Assembly: GCA_035578175.1 (NCBI GenBank)
Contig: JAQMRL010000001.1
Span: 51,235,553 to 51,299,552, forward strand
From: Catonia carolina
Lineage: Eukaryota > Arthropoda > Insecta > Hemiptera > Achilidae
Length of the DNA: 64,000 nucleotides
Direction: 5' to 3'
The notes beneath the pieces were generated by a model, which worked only from the letters and a program-made list of their open reading frames with translations, had not been told where the DNA came from and did no database searches. Below, piece by piece: positions 26,401 through 40,600 of the stretch. The position numbers were made by a program, and so were the translations under genes. Position 1 is the stretch's first letter, and each line of letters opens with the position of its first letter.

Positions 26401-28649
26401 GAGAAAATCAAAGAAAACTTTGGAGCGGCAAGTATAAGCCCATGCATTCAATACTTTTTGGTTTTTACTTTAAATGATAGCTCTCATTTGTTCTGGATTG
26501 TTCTGTAAAATGTTTTGTTTGGTTTGCCGAAATCAGCGAAAAAATCGTGAAAAACTTAGGAATGGTGGCGATACGCTAAGAAATTCTATTTAAACTTTAT
26601 CGTTACCCCTATCGAGAGTCGTTCTACTGTTTCGGAACGTTCCATCAAAATTACTATTTTTAAGCTCACACTCGCGAGAAAATCGAGGTGAACTGAATAG
26701 TACAACCTTCACTTTAGGTGGCCCACTCATTAATATTTAAACTTTTTTGTCTAAATCGATGACCATTTGTTTTTCCAGGCATTTTTATAAAAAAATGTCG
26801 TTCGTTTAGATTATGTAGGCAAAAAAAAGGAAAAAACTGAATGGGTGTACTTTATTCTACCTTTAACAATTTTTTTCTGAAATCTGTAATCTCTGCCCAG
26901 AATTTTATAATTAAAGAAAATCGGTGCAGTAGTATAAATATTAAAATATGCCTACTTGGTTCAAGTCTGTCTAGTAAAGTTTGCTGTTTCCCTAATTTCT
27001 TAGTTTAATTTTTTATCGCATTGTTTTTAAGCGAAAAACAAAGGTAATAATAATGTACTCTTAGTCCGTTTTTCATTTTTGATGTTTTAGAAAAAGTTTT
27101 TTTCTCTTTAATGTTTTATTTACTGTAAAACTGCTAAAACTAGTAATTGAGGCGACACTTAGTTACATGATATGAAATAGCATTATGGAAGTCCACGTAG
27201 AATCATTTTGCAGATAGAGTGGGCAAACAGAATATTGCGCATTCTTTTTTCACATCGTAAGCAGGAAATATTTGATTGACGATTGCCAGGTGGTGTAATG
27301 TTAGAAAAAGCATGAAATAACATGTTAACAAATTACTAAACAAATTTTTGTTCTGTTTCATCCCTAATGGGTGTAGGTTGCAATTTGTTCAATTGAGAAC
27401 AATAAACAACTCCATGACCCAATGATATGTATGACGTTTATATGAGCTGTAGTCTCGTACATACCCAGGCCGACCATTACTGAGAGAGTATGGTTAATTG
27501 ACCCCCAACCATTAAAGTACATCGGTAACCACTGTCTAGTATTCAAATTCGTATAGAAGAACCAATTACACTATATACTAGGATTTAAACTAGGAACCTC
27601 CGTCTCCGAAAATCAGCTGTTCGAAAGTCGTCGCCGCCAGTCATTGTTTAGCTGACTTGCGGCGACGACTTTCCCTCTAGACCAACCCGTTGGTTACTAA
27701 ACGAACGACGTAAACAAATTACTAAAGGATTTGTTCACGGAATCGTTGATAGTAGGTTTATGCCTAATTTGAAAAAAGAAACCAAAGGGGCGCGCGATGG
27801 ACTCATTAATGGAAGGCGAAAGAACGGCGGAGAACAACTCTTCAAAATGGGCTTGTGTGTACAATGCGTTTAGAAAGCATCTGCCAGCCATAACAATAAT
27901 TTAATCCTGACAATACAATGCGCAGCACCGGTTTCCTTCCAGGATAGTTTGTCAGCCCAAAAAAATCGTCTATCGGAAAAGAGATTTTTTTACTATCAAA
28001 AAATATTTAATTATTTTTAATTTAATTATATTACTTATATCAAATAATTTGCCGAATAATAATATAATTCGATCATTAATAAAAATTTGTTTTTATTACT
28101 GTTTTAAACCTTTTTTCTTAACACAATACAATATTTATTTATAACTTGTTTTATCTATTTTCTTAACCGATGGACGCGAAATTGATAGCAGATGAGAAAC
28201 TGACATCTCTGTGAGAATATACACAATATAAGTATATTTTTACATAGGGGTGATGCTAGAGCGCTCTGGTAAGAAACGCTCCAAGGTGCGGTGTTTAAAA
28301 TAGTTTCAAAACACCGCAATTTCGCATCCGGTACAAAAATGTATTTATTTTTTTGTGTCTCTTTGGTTAACAATACAATTCTCAAAAAATAAATATAGTT
28401 GCCCGAAACTACTAGCTAAAAAAATTACGTCCGAAAACAATGTCACAATAAATTTTTATTAAGTTTTTATTAAGGATTACAATTTGGCGTCCGTATACGG
28501 ACGCCAAATTACGCTCAGACTCCAGATTGTTAGGAAAATGATAAAAATGTACCGACGCGAATATGATAGTAGAACATATATATATATATATATATATATA
28601 CACGTTTTCAGGCTCCCTGAACCCAAACACATATTTTTTGTAGCAATTA

Positions 28650-28689
<40 letters not shown>

Positions 28690-31600
28690 GCGCGCGCGTG
28701 AAAAAATATATTTAAGAACGGAATAGCGTGCAAAGTTGAAACTGAACTTAATTTTGGTAGATACCACTACCGCGAATGAACATTTTCATCATAATCAGTC
28801 AAACGAAAGTATTAATTTATCGTACAATTTTTCACTTTCTTGCGTTTTTCTCAAAACTAGCTCCTAAATTTTTTTAAATCCTATTATTTATGCTACATTT
28901 TTTTATGCTCAGTAAGGTAAGCGCCATATTTGTGAAATTTTTGGGGAAAATAGTAAAAAAAGTATTTTTCTTTAAGATTACAGCCTTAATATATACTTTT
29001 AGAGCAAACACGTATGTAATGAATGTTGTAGAGAAATTAAAAACATACAACTTAGATTTCAACATATTTTTGTACAACGCCGTCAATTATTTACCGTCAA
29101 TTAGTGATTTTCTGTAGTTCTTTCATCAAAATTGGTAAAAGAAAATGGAATTTTTTAATATTGCGTATAGAAGAGTCTCTTCTATACGCTATGATACAAG
29201 TACCAATATAAAGTTATGGAGAATTAAAAACTCTACAATTTTTTGTTCAAGCATTTTCTTCTGCGGAGCGTCAATTAGTAATTTCCTGAATTTTGTAAGT
29301 TGTACAGATATTGATTATCATTTTGTATTGTTTACTAAAGATTTTTGTAGATGATTCGTTTAATTTTTTACGTTAGTAAGAGAGGCCAGATTTTGGTTTT
29401 ACTTGAAACAGTGCTATTTTCGTTAATGGGTAACTGAATTATTTCTCCACGTAATAATACACTATTCTAATTGAAAATTTTCTTAGGATTTACAAATATT
29501 GGTAATAGGAGGAAGAACTGGCTTTGTTTGTACAATACTGCAGTAGTTCTAAAATTCTATTTCAATGTTATAACTAAATTGTGTATATAGCAGTGACTGA
29601 CTGAAATGTTTTATAAAATGTACTACGCTTATCGGCTAGGTTAGGCTAGATAGGTTTCAATATTAAAAGTTATTCCTTTCTTTCTCAGAAATCTACCTGA
29701 TATATGAAAAGAGTGTACCATTCTTCATGTGGCAGGTAGACGATGGGTAAATAGGGTAGTTTTATTACCTTTTATTACACTACTGTCATAAATTACTCAA
29801 GCGTCGGTAATTTATCAAAAAGAGTTGTACAAACTTTTATGACCATCTACCTACTAAGTATCTCATTATTGGATTACCTTCCATTACGCTAACAAAGGAT
29901 ACCATTCTAACAGGATACCAATATATCCCAACTCATATACCATACGTGATATCAACCATTTGGAGATACATGCAGGAGTGGTATGGTCATTTTTAACGGA
30001 GATCAGACAATCAAACACCCAAACCAGTATTCACTTACAAGCCAATCAGACAACATGGTATGGGATTAGCTTGAAAGAAATGGGCAACTTAACTCATTGG
30101 GAAATGGCAGATTAGGCTAGGAGGCCTAATCCATGTCATCTACGTTCATAGTGACCAATGAAGTACTGTAGCTTTATTAAAAGGAAAATGCATAGTCTAA
30201 AACTATCTATAATTTTTCATCATTAACTGACAAGAATAATGCTATTCATTTTAAAATATTTATATGATTGGCATGCATTTTTATTTGGCCTCGTAAAACT
30301 ATTGTTTCATTATTACTAATATAAGTACATAAGTAATACTGTAGTAATAATAAGTAATATACAGTATAAGTAATACTGTAGGTACTGAAATGATAGCTTC
30401 TCTGGAAGACTGTTTTTCAGAGGTAGGACAGAATGAAAGAAGTTAAAGAGTAATATAAATATTTAGTTTTACCGAATTATACTTTTTCATATTTTGTAAA
30501 ATTTTTTGTTGGAAAATTATTAAATTGAGATTAAATTTTAGTATGATTTTAAGATTCATTTAAGTATTGGCATAAATTGTTTTATAACTTGTCATGGTTG
30601 AAAGTTGCAACACTTAGCACTTTGTAAAATGCTATTTTTACTTTCTCTTGCCTATATGAATATATAGGAAGGAAAGTATTGTTTTCATATCGATTTTTCG
30701 AAATCGAGTTTTCACCGGATCTATACGTTTTCAGACCCCCTGAACCCAAACAACATGTTTTTAGCGATTGGTCTGTGCGTGCGCGCGTGTGTGTGTGTGT
30801 GCGTGCGTGCGCGCGTGCGCGTGTGAGTGTGTGTGCGTGCGCGCGCGCGTGTGTGAGTGTGTGTGTGTGTGCGTGTGTGCGCGCGCGCGTGTGTGTGTGA
30901 ACAGAATATCTCAAGAACGGAACATCGTACGAACTTGAAACTTGAAACTTAAGTTACATATCACTACCGGACCCGACACGAACATTTTCATCAAAATCGG
31001 TCAACCGGAAGTAGTAGTTTATTCGTATAATTTTTCACTTTTTTGCGATTTTCTCAAAAACTAGTCTACGATTTTTTTTTAAATCAACTGGTTTACTACA
31101 TTTTTTATGCTCTACAATATAGGGTAGGCGCCATGTTTGCTGAAATTCTGCTTGAGGCTGTTTTTACGTAAAAACATTTTCTTTTTAAGATTGCGGCTTT
31201 AATATGCATTTTAGCGCAAAACGTTATATAATAAAAGTTGTAGAGAATGTGAAATTCTACAACTTTTATTTCAAACAATTTTTTGTATAACGCTTAGTTT
31301 AGCGGTAATTTGCGATTTTCTGTTTTTCTTTCTCACGAAAACGTGAGAAAAATCGATTTTTTAAACATTTCGGTCTTAGTATGCATTTTACGACAAAAGT
31401 GTATATAATTAAATTTATAGAAAATTAAAAGATCTACAACTTTTGTTTAGAGCATTTTTCTCTACAGAGCCTAGTTTAGCGTGAAAGCGTGATTTTCCGT
31501 ATTTTTAAGCCAAACTGAGTTCGATTGTCATTTTGCGTCATTCACTCATGATTAAAATAAGGTTTTGTTTTTGAGGTTAGTTTTTGTTTATTTCTAATAT

Positions 31601-34600
31601 TTTATTAATAATGTTAGGTTTATTATTAATTATTTGCATTGGCAAGAGAAAGTTGTGTGAGTGTTTCACACCAGATTTTTTTTTACTTACTTTAAAATAC
31701 TTTTATATTTTTGGTGGTAACACCAAAGTATTCAATCACTAAATTTTTTAAATGATTTACTATTAATTTAATTTTCTAAAAAATTGATTATTTATATTTC
31801 AATTTTACATTGTCATGTACACTCTAACGATTGTAGCACATCTTAAAATTGTTTAACAAAGTAAAAAAAAGCGTATAAGATAAGTCGCGGATTATTTGAA
31901 GGTAAATAAATATGGTATTACAGTATTTATCATCAAAGTTAGTAAATGAGCAGCTAAATGTTATTTAAACAAAAATTTATTAAAACTGATAAAATAATTA
32001 CCTACATGTCCATGCCACATATGAGTTCCAGCTGGAGATGCCACAAACTGATAACGAAATTTGTTGTAAGGAAGTACTGGACACTGAGTTATATATGGTG
32101 TTCCATCCATGTAAGGAGTATTAACTTGATGAATTCCATGCCAATGAATAGTCAAACCTTCCATTTTTAATGCATTTATTACGTCTACAATTACAGTATC
32201 TCCTTCACAAACCTGTATTTTCATAAATTAAAAGAATGTATAAATAACACTTATTCAGTTAGTTCAGAATTATTCTATAAATAATAAAATCTGTCTGATC
32301 AACACCCAATGTGAACCTCTGGTCAGAAAAGGATTTTCTGCTCCTTTGTATCTTTATCTTTTTGGTTTTACTTCCGACTGTTATGCATTATAAAGGAAAT
32401 GGATGTTATGGACATTAATGCAAATGCTAAAGGGTGATAGATGAAAAATTTCCAGAACTAACTGGTAATCAAACCCAGGATCCTTAGGATAGAAGCCAAT
32501 TACACTGACAACTGTACCAATGGTGGCTGGCCTTTTCTGCTCCTGGTACAACTCATTATGAATACTTGTTAATATTGATATAAAGTACCTGATACTTTTA
32601 ACAGGTACCGATACAGAAATAATACCAATTGAGTAAAGAAATATTATTATTCTTGCTGGATCTAGATCTATCAAAACTAGTTATGGGGTCAGTCATAAGA
32701 GACAAGCGAATACAAGGAACAGAAAAGTGTCTAGTTCTGGTTTCAGTTGCAGGGCACCGCCTTGGTGTTATGCAAATTGTTACTGTTTAGTCTACTACCC
32801 TACTGAAATGCAAATGTAATCTGTAACTAATTTCTGAAACCGAATGTACCATGTGGTTTTGCTGTATAGGTACTTGGTTCTTGTTTGAAGACAAACATAT
32901 CAATATTGATTCTTCAATGTAGGAGAAATCTTATAACACTTAATAACCACTAAACTTATGTTTAACATACTTGAATGTCAGGACCAGGAGTTCTTCTGTT
33001 TACAGTCACAAGTGGGCGTTGAATTCCACCACCTGGTACGCAACCAGGAAGGCTACAATCACTTTCTTTGTATGGACAGTTTTTACATCTCACTCCCATA
33101 CTTGTGTCACTTTCAACAATGAATGTGTATAAACATTGCATGTTTTTACCAGTTACACATTCTCTTAAGCATGGATCATTAGTGTCATCTGTAAAAACAT
33201 TAAAAAAAGCAGTGTGAATAAAATATGTTTTGAACAAAAAATGTTTGCCCAGAAATTAACAAATCTGACATGAACTTATTAAAACCAGAATTCCTTTCCA
33301 TTTTTAAATTATTAATCTTAAATGAGAAAAATATCTTAAGAATTTTTCAAACAATACAGAAAGTTAAACGCTGAAAAATGCATCACATGATTTATCATCA
33401 TAATGAAAAAAGTTTCATACTAAAATAATGCAAATTTTTGAAACCTTTTATTTTCATATTTACACTTTGCTTCGGTTCAATTCCTTATTTAGACTCATTT
33501 TTTAATTCATTCCGCATGTGAATGAATTCTGTATGTGAACTAGTATGCTGGCCGTCAGGCGATCACATGAACTGCCATAGTCATTGGCAAATAGTTGTTC
33601 ACGTGAACTGCTTACTCTCATCATCAATGAATATTCATTATATAATCTTCTATTTATTTTCTTTTTATATTAATCTTACTGCATGTAAAATTGAAGTAAC
33701 TAATATCCTGTAATATTGATATTCTACTGCACTCTGCCATTTATGGTATGGAGCCATTGTCGATTTAAGAAAATTCTCTGACTATTCTCGATGATGTAGA
33801 GATCATTGCGACGTTTAACAACTTCCCTTGTTTTTAAGCTAAAAATAATATCAATATTGAGTTAAAAATAGAATTAGCAAATATTAATACCACAAAAAAG
33901 TTTATTAAAGTAATTATAATAAATATATATTTAAAATTATCATTTTAATTGTTGCTTATTAGCTGTGTAATGAATTAATTACAAAATAATCACTATGAAA
34001 GGTGCAATTAAATATAATTAAATATAATTGAGGTATAAACACCTACAGGTACAACAGAGAATAACCCCTGATTCAGAGTTCAACACATTATTTCTATGAA
34101 AATGTAATTTATTAGTTTTTTTTATTGTATCAAATAATGAGTAATAAATTAATTAAAAATGTATCTTTTCTTATAATTATACATTTTTTTTCATTTAATT
34201 ACTTTTTGTGGAGTAACTGGACTATGTGGCATAAAGAATAAAATCTTTCATTATTTTATTGAAAGCTTCTCCATTACATTTTGATGGGATGAAGAAATTT
34301 TTAAAATATTTGGCATGAAATTTTTATTAAGCAATAAAATTGAAGAAAGACAATACATCTGGTATAATCACCTGCAACTAATGGAGGAACAGGTTGCCAC
34401 TCAATACTTGGTTTTAAGTTTCAGTTAGATGGACAAAGAGTAGACAATTCAAAAAGACTTGAGCAGATGGCATTATAAAAGCTATGAAGAATAGAGCTAT
34501 GGAGAAGCCTTTCTACCTTTTCCCAGATTACTTATGAGGCATTAAACGTTTTTCTTACTCTTAAGTTCTTGCTTTTAAAATAGTTTAGAGTAACCTTTTA

Positions 34601-37600
34601 GTAGATTTAATCATTACTATAAGTATCGCCCAGTTGTCAAGAAAGCTACAGGATACATTTGAAAACTTTACAGAAAATAACCAGTTTCTCACAACTTAAT
34701 TTGAATAAAATCCTTGCTTTACCATTATAAAATAGAATTTCTTTTTATTAATGGAACTCTCTCAGGACCAGCCAATTTGAGCTTGAATAAGATAATACCT
34801 CATGTTTGAATATGATATTTTATTCCTGTTATATTACCTAAACACCAGCTATAATATCTCTGTGAGCATCACACTCATCGTGAATGAACATTTTTTATTG
34901 ATACCTATATTTTTCTAGCAAAATGGCTTTTAAAAAATTGATGAACTATGAAACAATATAACCTAATAGATAAAAAAATTGTTTATCTGTTATTATTATT
35001 ATTATTTTATTATTTGTTATTATTATTCTATTATTATCAATTTGATAAATCTTACTTGTTACCCTTGATAAAATTTCTGCTTCTTCCTAGAACATAAATA
35101 AATTAATAGTTAGTACCTTCTTGGTAAGAGAGAAAATTATTAGGTATTTCAATGTAGTCAAGAAACTCAGTCAACTTACATGAGAATTACAGTTGGTAGA
35201 TAACATTTGTGTATTATTTATATATAACAAAAAATGTCGTACATTTAATTACAGAATCCATGAATTTTCAATGAACTTTTTTAGGAAATTTTTAAGGCTG
35301 ATAGAGGTGATTTTGAGTACCACATTTAAAACAGCCTAATGAAATAACAATAGATTTCTTGTTCTTCCAAAATAATACATAACTTTACATTAATGTTTTC
35401 ATGTGATATCAATTTAAATCATACAACATTAGATGTGAAGGAGCGGACTCTTTTGGTGGAAAAATTATACAGTGGTTAAACTTGTGACAATTTAAACGAT
35501 TTAGGTTTTAACTTATTTTATTTGTTCATTGTTAAATGGGTTTTGATACTCGCAACATGTGTTTTTGTGACTTCATGCAACTATCATTACCGTTTACCAT
35601 ATAACCAACGCCAAGCCTCTTTATCCGTCTATTCACTCTCTGCAGGTCTCTACTAATAATCACTTTCATTACTCCACTCATTCATTACTTTGTTGGTTGT
35701 CCTCTTTCCTTTTTTCCCTTGGGGTCCAGTTCCATACTGCTGGACCATCTGCCTTCATTCATTCAATGCTGGTGTTCACACCACAACAGCATTTTTTCTA
35801 TTTCATCTAATACACTGTTTGGCCTTCCTACCTTTTCCCAGATTTCATTATGTAGTCTAGCCTCAAGATGAAGAATTTCTTCTTCAGAATTCACACATCT
35901 AGAAGAAAAGCAACTAGGAGCAATAATTAATTTGTGGCAAGCATGGTTATTTCAAAAATTATTGGATAATGTGCCAAATAAAGGGAGACAAAGTTAACTA
36001 TACATTCACTCACTTATTTAATTAACAAAGACTGCTGTATCACCTGTTCATGTTAGCAAACTGAATAAACCAATTACTGCTCAAATTTTCAATTTTGTTA
36101 GAGCCTGTCCTTGTCTATATATATTTGTTTGGTAACAATTTATGTGACATTTCTTATTAAGTATTTCAATTAATTGATGTAGCATATTAATCATTTACAC
36201 ATAATGAACATGCAAATGATTTTGACTAATAAAAATAAAAGTTTATTTTTTTACTCACTATGTACTTAAATCTGATAGGTGTTACAGAGATTTCCCAGCT
36301 TGATATTATTGATAGTACAAAGATATATCTGATATTCATTTCCATTATGAGTTAAAATATATAAATTATGTTTTTTTTCAAATAAAATCTTGGCCCTGTA
36401 AAAACAAATGTTTTGTCATACATTTAAAAACTTACATCAGAATAAGTGAAAGAATACTGTAAATTTAAAAAAGATTGAGTTATCATAATTTACAACATCT
36501 TAAAATTAGTACCACTTAAATCCTCAAAATGATAAAACTATTAGGTAATCGATTCCTCACATTTTAAATGCATGATGTGTAATTATCTAGGAAATCAATT
36601 AAACCATAAAACTATTGATTTTTGTTCTCTTCATGGTTTACGTGCATTTTGTTTAACTTTTACTTTAAAAGCATAGAGATAAAATTTGTAAGGGAAAAGA
36701 TAAACAATTACATAAGTATTTACGTTACAAATAATTTTAGCCATGTATTACAAGTATATCTTAAAATATCAATGTAATTTCACAGAATACAATATTTACT
36801 TTATAATACCAGATGTTGTTTAGGTCAACAGCCGAAAGGCTGGTTTGAACCTGTAGAGGTTTTACTAAGTAAAACGAGGAGTGAGGTGGTTACCATTGCC
36901 TTCCTCACTGAGTGGAAAAGTACGCTTATCAGCATGCCGGGCCCTCTGAAAAGCACATATTTTCCACTCTGTAAATGACACCTTCACTTCATTCACCACA
37001 GGGTCTGGCTGCATAGTGAAATTCATTACTTTCAGAGGAGATAACTCTGATTAGTGTCTTTTACACCTCTACCTCTTCTGTTCTTAAATGATTCAGTCAT
37101 TTAATTGGCTGACCATGTGATAAGATACAGAACTATTTATTTTAGCCCTGCAACGAACAGATTGAGTGTAAATAATTTGACACTCCACCTGTCTGTTATG
37201 GGCAGAATACCAGATGATAAGCAAATTTACTATCTGTTACGGTTAGTATTATTGTGCTATTTGTCACAGACAAACGTTTTTTAGTTTATTTAAAAAATTG
37301 CATTAACTATTTTATAATTAGAATTTGCCTTGGGTGTGAAATTTTTTATTCTAATACAATGGGAAAATTTTCCCGAACCAAACTGGAAATTGAACCTAGG
37401 AATTTATAGTTCAGCAATCATCCACAGTGATGAAAAGATAATCAACAATTTTTGTATAAACAATTTTTTCATAACTGTTTCAATTATTTATTTATTTATT
37501 TTACCCTAAAAAGTGTTAAAGAAACAATTTCAAAACAATTGAATCATAAACTGTATCAGTATATAGAAACAATCACCAAAAGGTGATTTTTGGACTCATG

Positions 37601-40600
37601 CACATGAACAAATTGAATGAGAACAGATGAAACAAACAAATTTTTGATAAAATGCATCAATTCAAAACTACATTGGGAATTATAAATAATCATTAGAATA
37701 AAAATTAAAATAGAATAATTTCAGTATGGAATTGACAAGGATTTGTTTTTAAACAAAGAAGTATAATGAGAAAGAAAATTTACAGCATCAAGATAGAGCA
37801 ACAAATAATATCACAACAATTGGGGTTGAAGTAAAAAATAGGGTTGTCATAGTAAAATCATATATGTAATCTTTAAACTTACAAATTAAATTTGTTGTAA
37901 ACTTAAAAATTTAATTAATCTCTATGATCTGTCAGAACTGGTTTTAAATATACGAGGGTAGGCTGATAAGTAATGCACACATGCTTGTAGAAGACGAACA
38001 AAAAGAAATAGCAAGATGGGGTAAATAACAAATTAAAGTACAAATCTTAACCTACCAAATTATCTATTTATTTTTCAATATAGTCACCGTTAAGCATTAC
38101 ACATTTCTCCCAACGTTTAACAAGTTTTTTCATTCCGTCACTGAAAAATTCTTCCGACTTTCCTCGAACCCAGGACGCAATAGCTGCCTTCACCTCATTG
38201 TCCGAGCTGTAATGATTACCCTTAAGGTCTCTCTTCAGTAGAGGAAAAAAATAAAAATCGCAAGGCGCAAGGTCGGGAGAATACGGAGGGTGTAAAATTG
38301 GTTGAAACTTCAGGTTTCTCAGAGCCTCTCCAGTTGCACGCGAAGTGTGTGGACGAGCATTGTCGTGTTGCAAAATTATTGGCGCCAGGTTGCCTCTAAC
38401 ACGACAAACTCGACGTCGGAGGTGTTTCAGAGTCTGTATATACTGAGCAGAATTTACCGTTGCCCCTCGTTCCAGATAATCAGTCACATAAACTCGGCGA
38501 GCATCCCAAAACACAGTCAAAAGAATTTTTTTTGCGGACGGTTGTGTTTTGAACTTTTTCACAACAGGAGAATGTGGATGACGATATTCAGCGCTCTGCC
38601 TTTTTTCTTCGGGATCGTAATGATGAACCCATGACTCGTCCCCCGTCACAATATTCAAAAGAAAGTCGTCTCCTTCGTCACGGTAGCGCTTCAAAAGTTG
38701 TTCACAGCATTCCAATCGACGCTGTTTATTCTCGTCTGTCAGACGGCGTGGTACCCATCGTGCACATATTTTACGGTATCCCAATTGTTCAATAATGAAG
38801 CCAACACGTTCCTTAGATATTCCAATTTGGTTTGCGATACGCTGTTGAGTGATTCGCCGGTCATTTTGAATCAAATCATCGATGAGTTTGCGACGATTAT
38901 CGTCTGAGGCAGTGATTGGTCGTCCACTGCGTGTTTTGTCAACAATTAAGGCTTTTCCAGGTTGGCAATCACGAAATTTTATTACCCAACGATTCACAGA
39001 AGACCTATCAACAGTATCGTCACAATAAACAGCCTTTAAACGACGATAAATCTCACTAGGATTCACTTTCTCAGCAGTTAAAAATTCGATAACAGCGCGT
39101 TGTTTAATTCTCGTTGACATAGCACCAGAACACGACGCCATACTTCCACTACTCAAAACAAACTGAATGAAAGCAACGCCTTCAAACTGCGCAGGCTTGT
39201 AGAGGAGAAATAGTACTTCCACATGCCACCAGGCGCGCTACTGAAGTTTATTTAGTTGTCTTCTACAAGCATGTGTGCATTACTTATCAGCCTACCCTCG
39301 TACCTTCAAAAGTTTTTTTTAATGTTTGAAATAAAATATTAACATTTTGTGAATAACTAATTATTCTAAGTGTGTAATTATTATTCAAAAAATATATTAA
39401 AATTTTATGAAAAAAGCTTTCGATACATCATAGCATATTTAAAACAACAAACACTTTGGTAAACAAAGATTACTCTAGCTATCATAAAACTAAAGTTATG
39501 ATTTTCCTTGAATTTCAAGATGTCAAATTGTAATTTACGAGAAATGTTGAAAAAAATTTTAAGGGCCATCTAGGTTACCATGTTAGCTCTTCAATATTAT
39601 TATTTTTATGTTTCCAGATGTTGTAGGAGCAAAATATTTATACCATTTTATTCCAAACAATTTGGACTACATATTTAGCAAATAAACAAAATTTTCTAAA
39701 CATTTTAAAAATGTTTTACAATGTAGACTCTCCCTTAATATCAATATGTCGTTATACAATAATAAGAACATAAAGTTAATAACAAAATATTTATTACAGG
39801 ATGATAATAAAGGTTAATAAAAGAGCTGATCTACTAATAACAAAACACTTACAGCAAAAAGATTTAGATAAGAATATATAATTTTGTAGAATTAACACCA
39901 TGAGTATTAAGTTAATCTGTAGTTAAACGACACGCAAAGAGAAGTCACAACGTGACACAATTTTATTGAGGCATATTTACTTCATAGTAATTCTTAATTA
40001 ATTTCAGTTAAAAGACCTTATCAAACCATAAATGAAAATCACCTTAATTCAATAATTTTATCACTGTAAGCGATTACTTAAAAAATTCTTAGAAGTGAAT
40101 CAGATTATTTGTTTACACTTCAGACGTATATTTAATGTAAATCTCTTTTATGTAAAACCAGAATTAATTGAAATTTCCTGCAAATCTTAATGTACAGTTT
40201 ACATATTAAGCTTTTAAACTGAAAAAAAAAACAAATACGGTAATTTGATAAACAAACGACAGGAATGTGTATAGCCTCTGCTCCTCTTTAACTTATACTC
40301 TGAAAATATCTTCACTGATCCTCTTGAGAATATCCAGTAGTTGATTGATTATATCGTTGTATTGACTGTAATTGAATGGTTGTATTGTATGGTGAAGTGA
40401 ACAACATCAGACATGGGATGTATTGTTGGCTGATAGCCTGGAAGGAGTTCAAGATACTCTAGAGAACTTTTGTTTCAAGCCAATAATACTGTTTATAAAA
40501 CAACTTCAGATAGATCATTGTGTTTATATATACATATAAAATATGAACATGGTCCGTAGATTTACACTAGGGGTCAACAACCAATCAGTCAAGTGGATTT

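Noticed and set aside
28477..28767. Open frames over the (TG)n and (AT)n runs
   Set aside because: Encoded by microsatellite (THTHTH, YIYIYI) and not a protein.
30582..30914. 110-aa minus and 73-aa plus frames over the TG/CG run
   Set aside because: Simple-repeat translations inside a family-B repeat.
38302..38907. Plus-strand frames opposite the mariner transposase
   Set aside because: Antisense shadows of a well-supported transposase.
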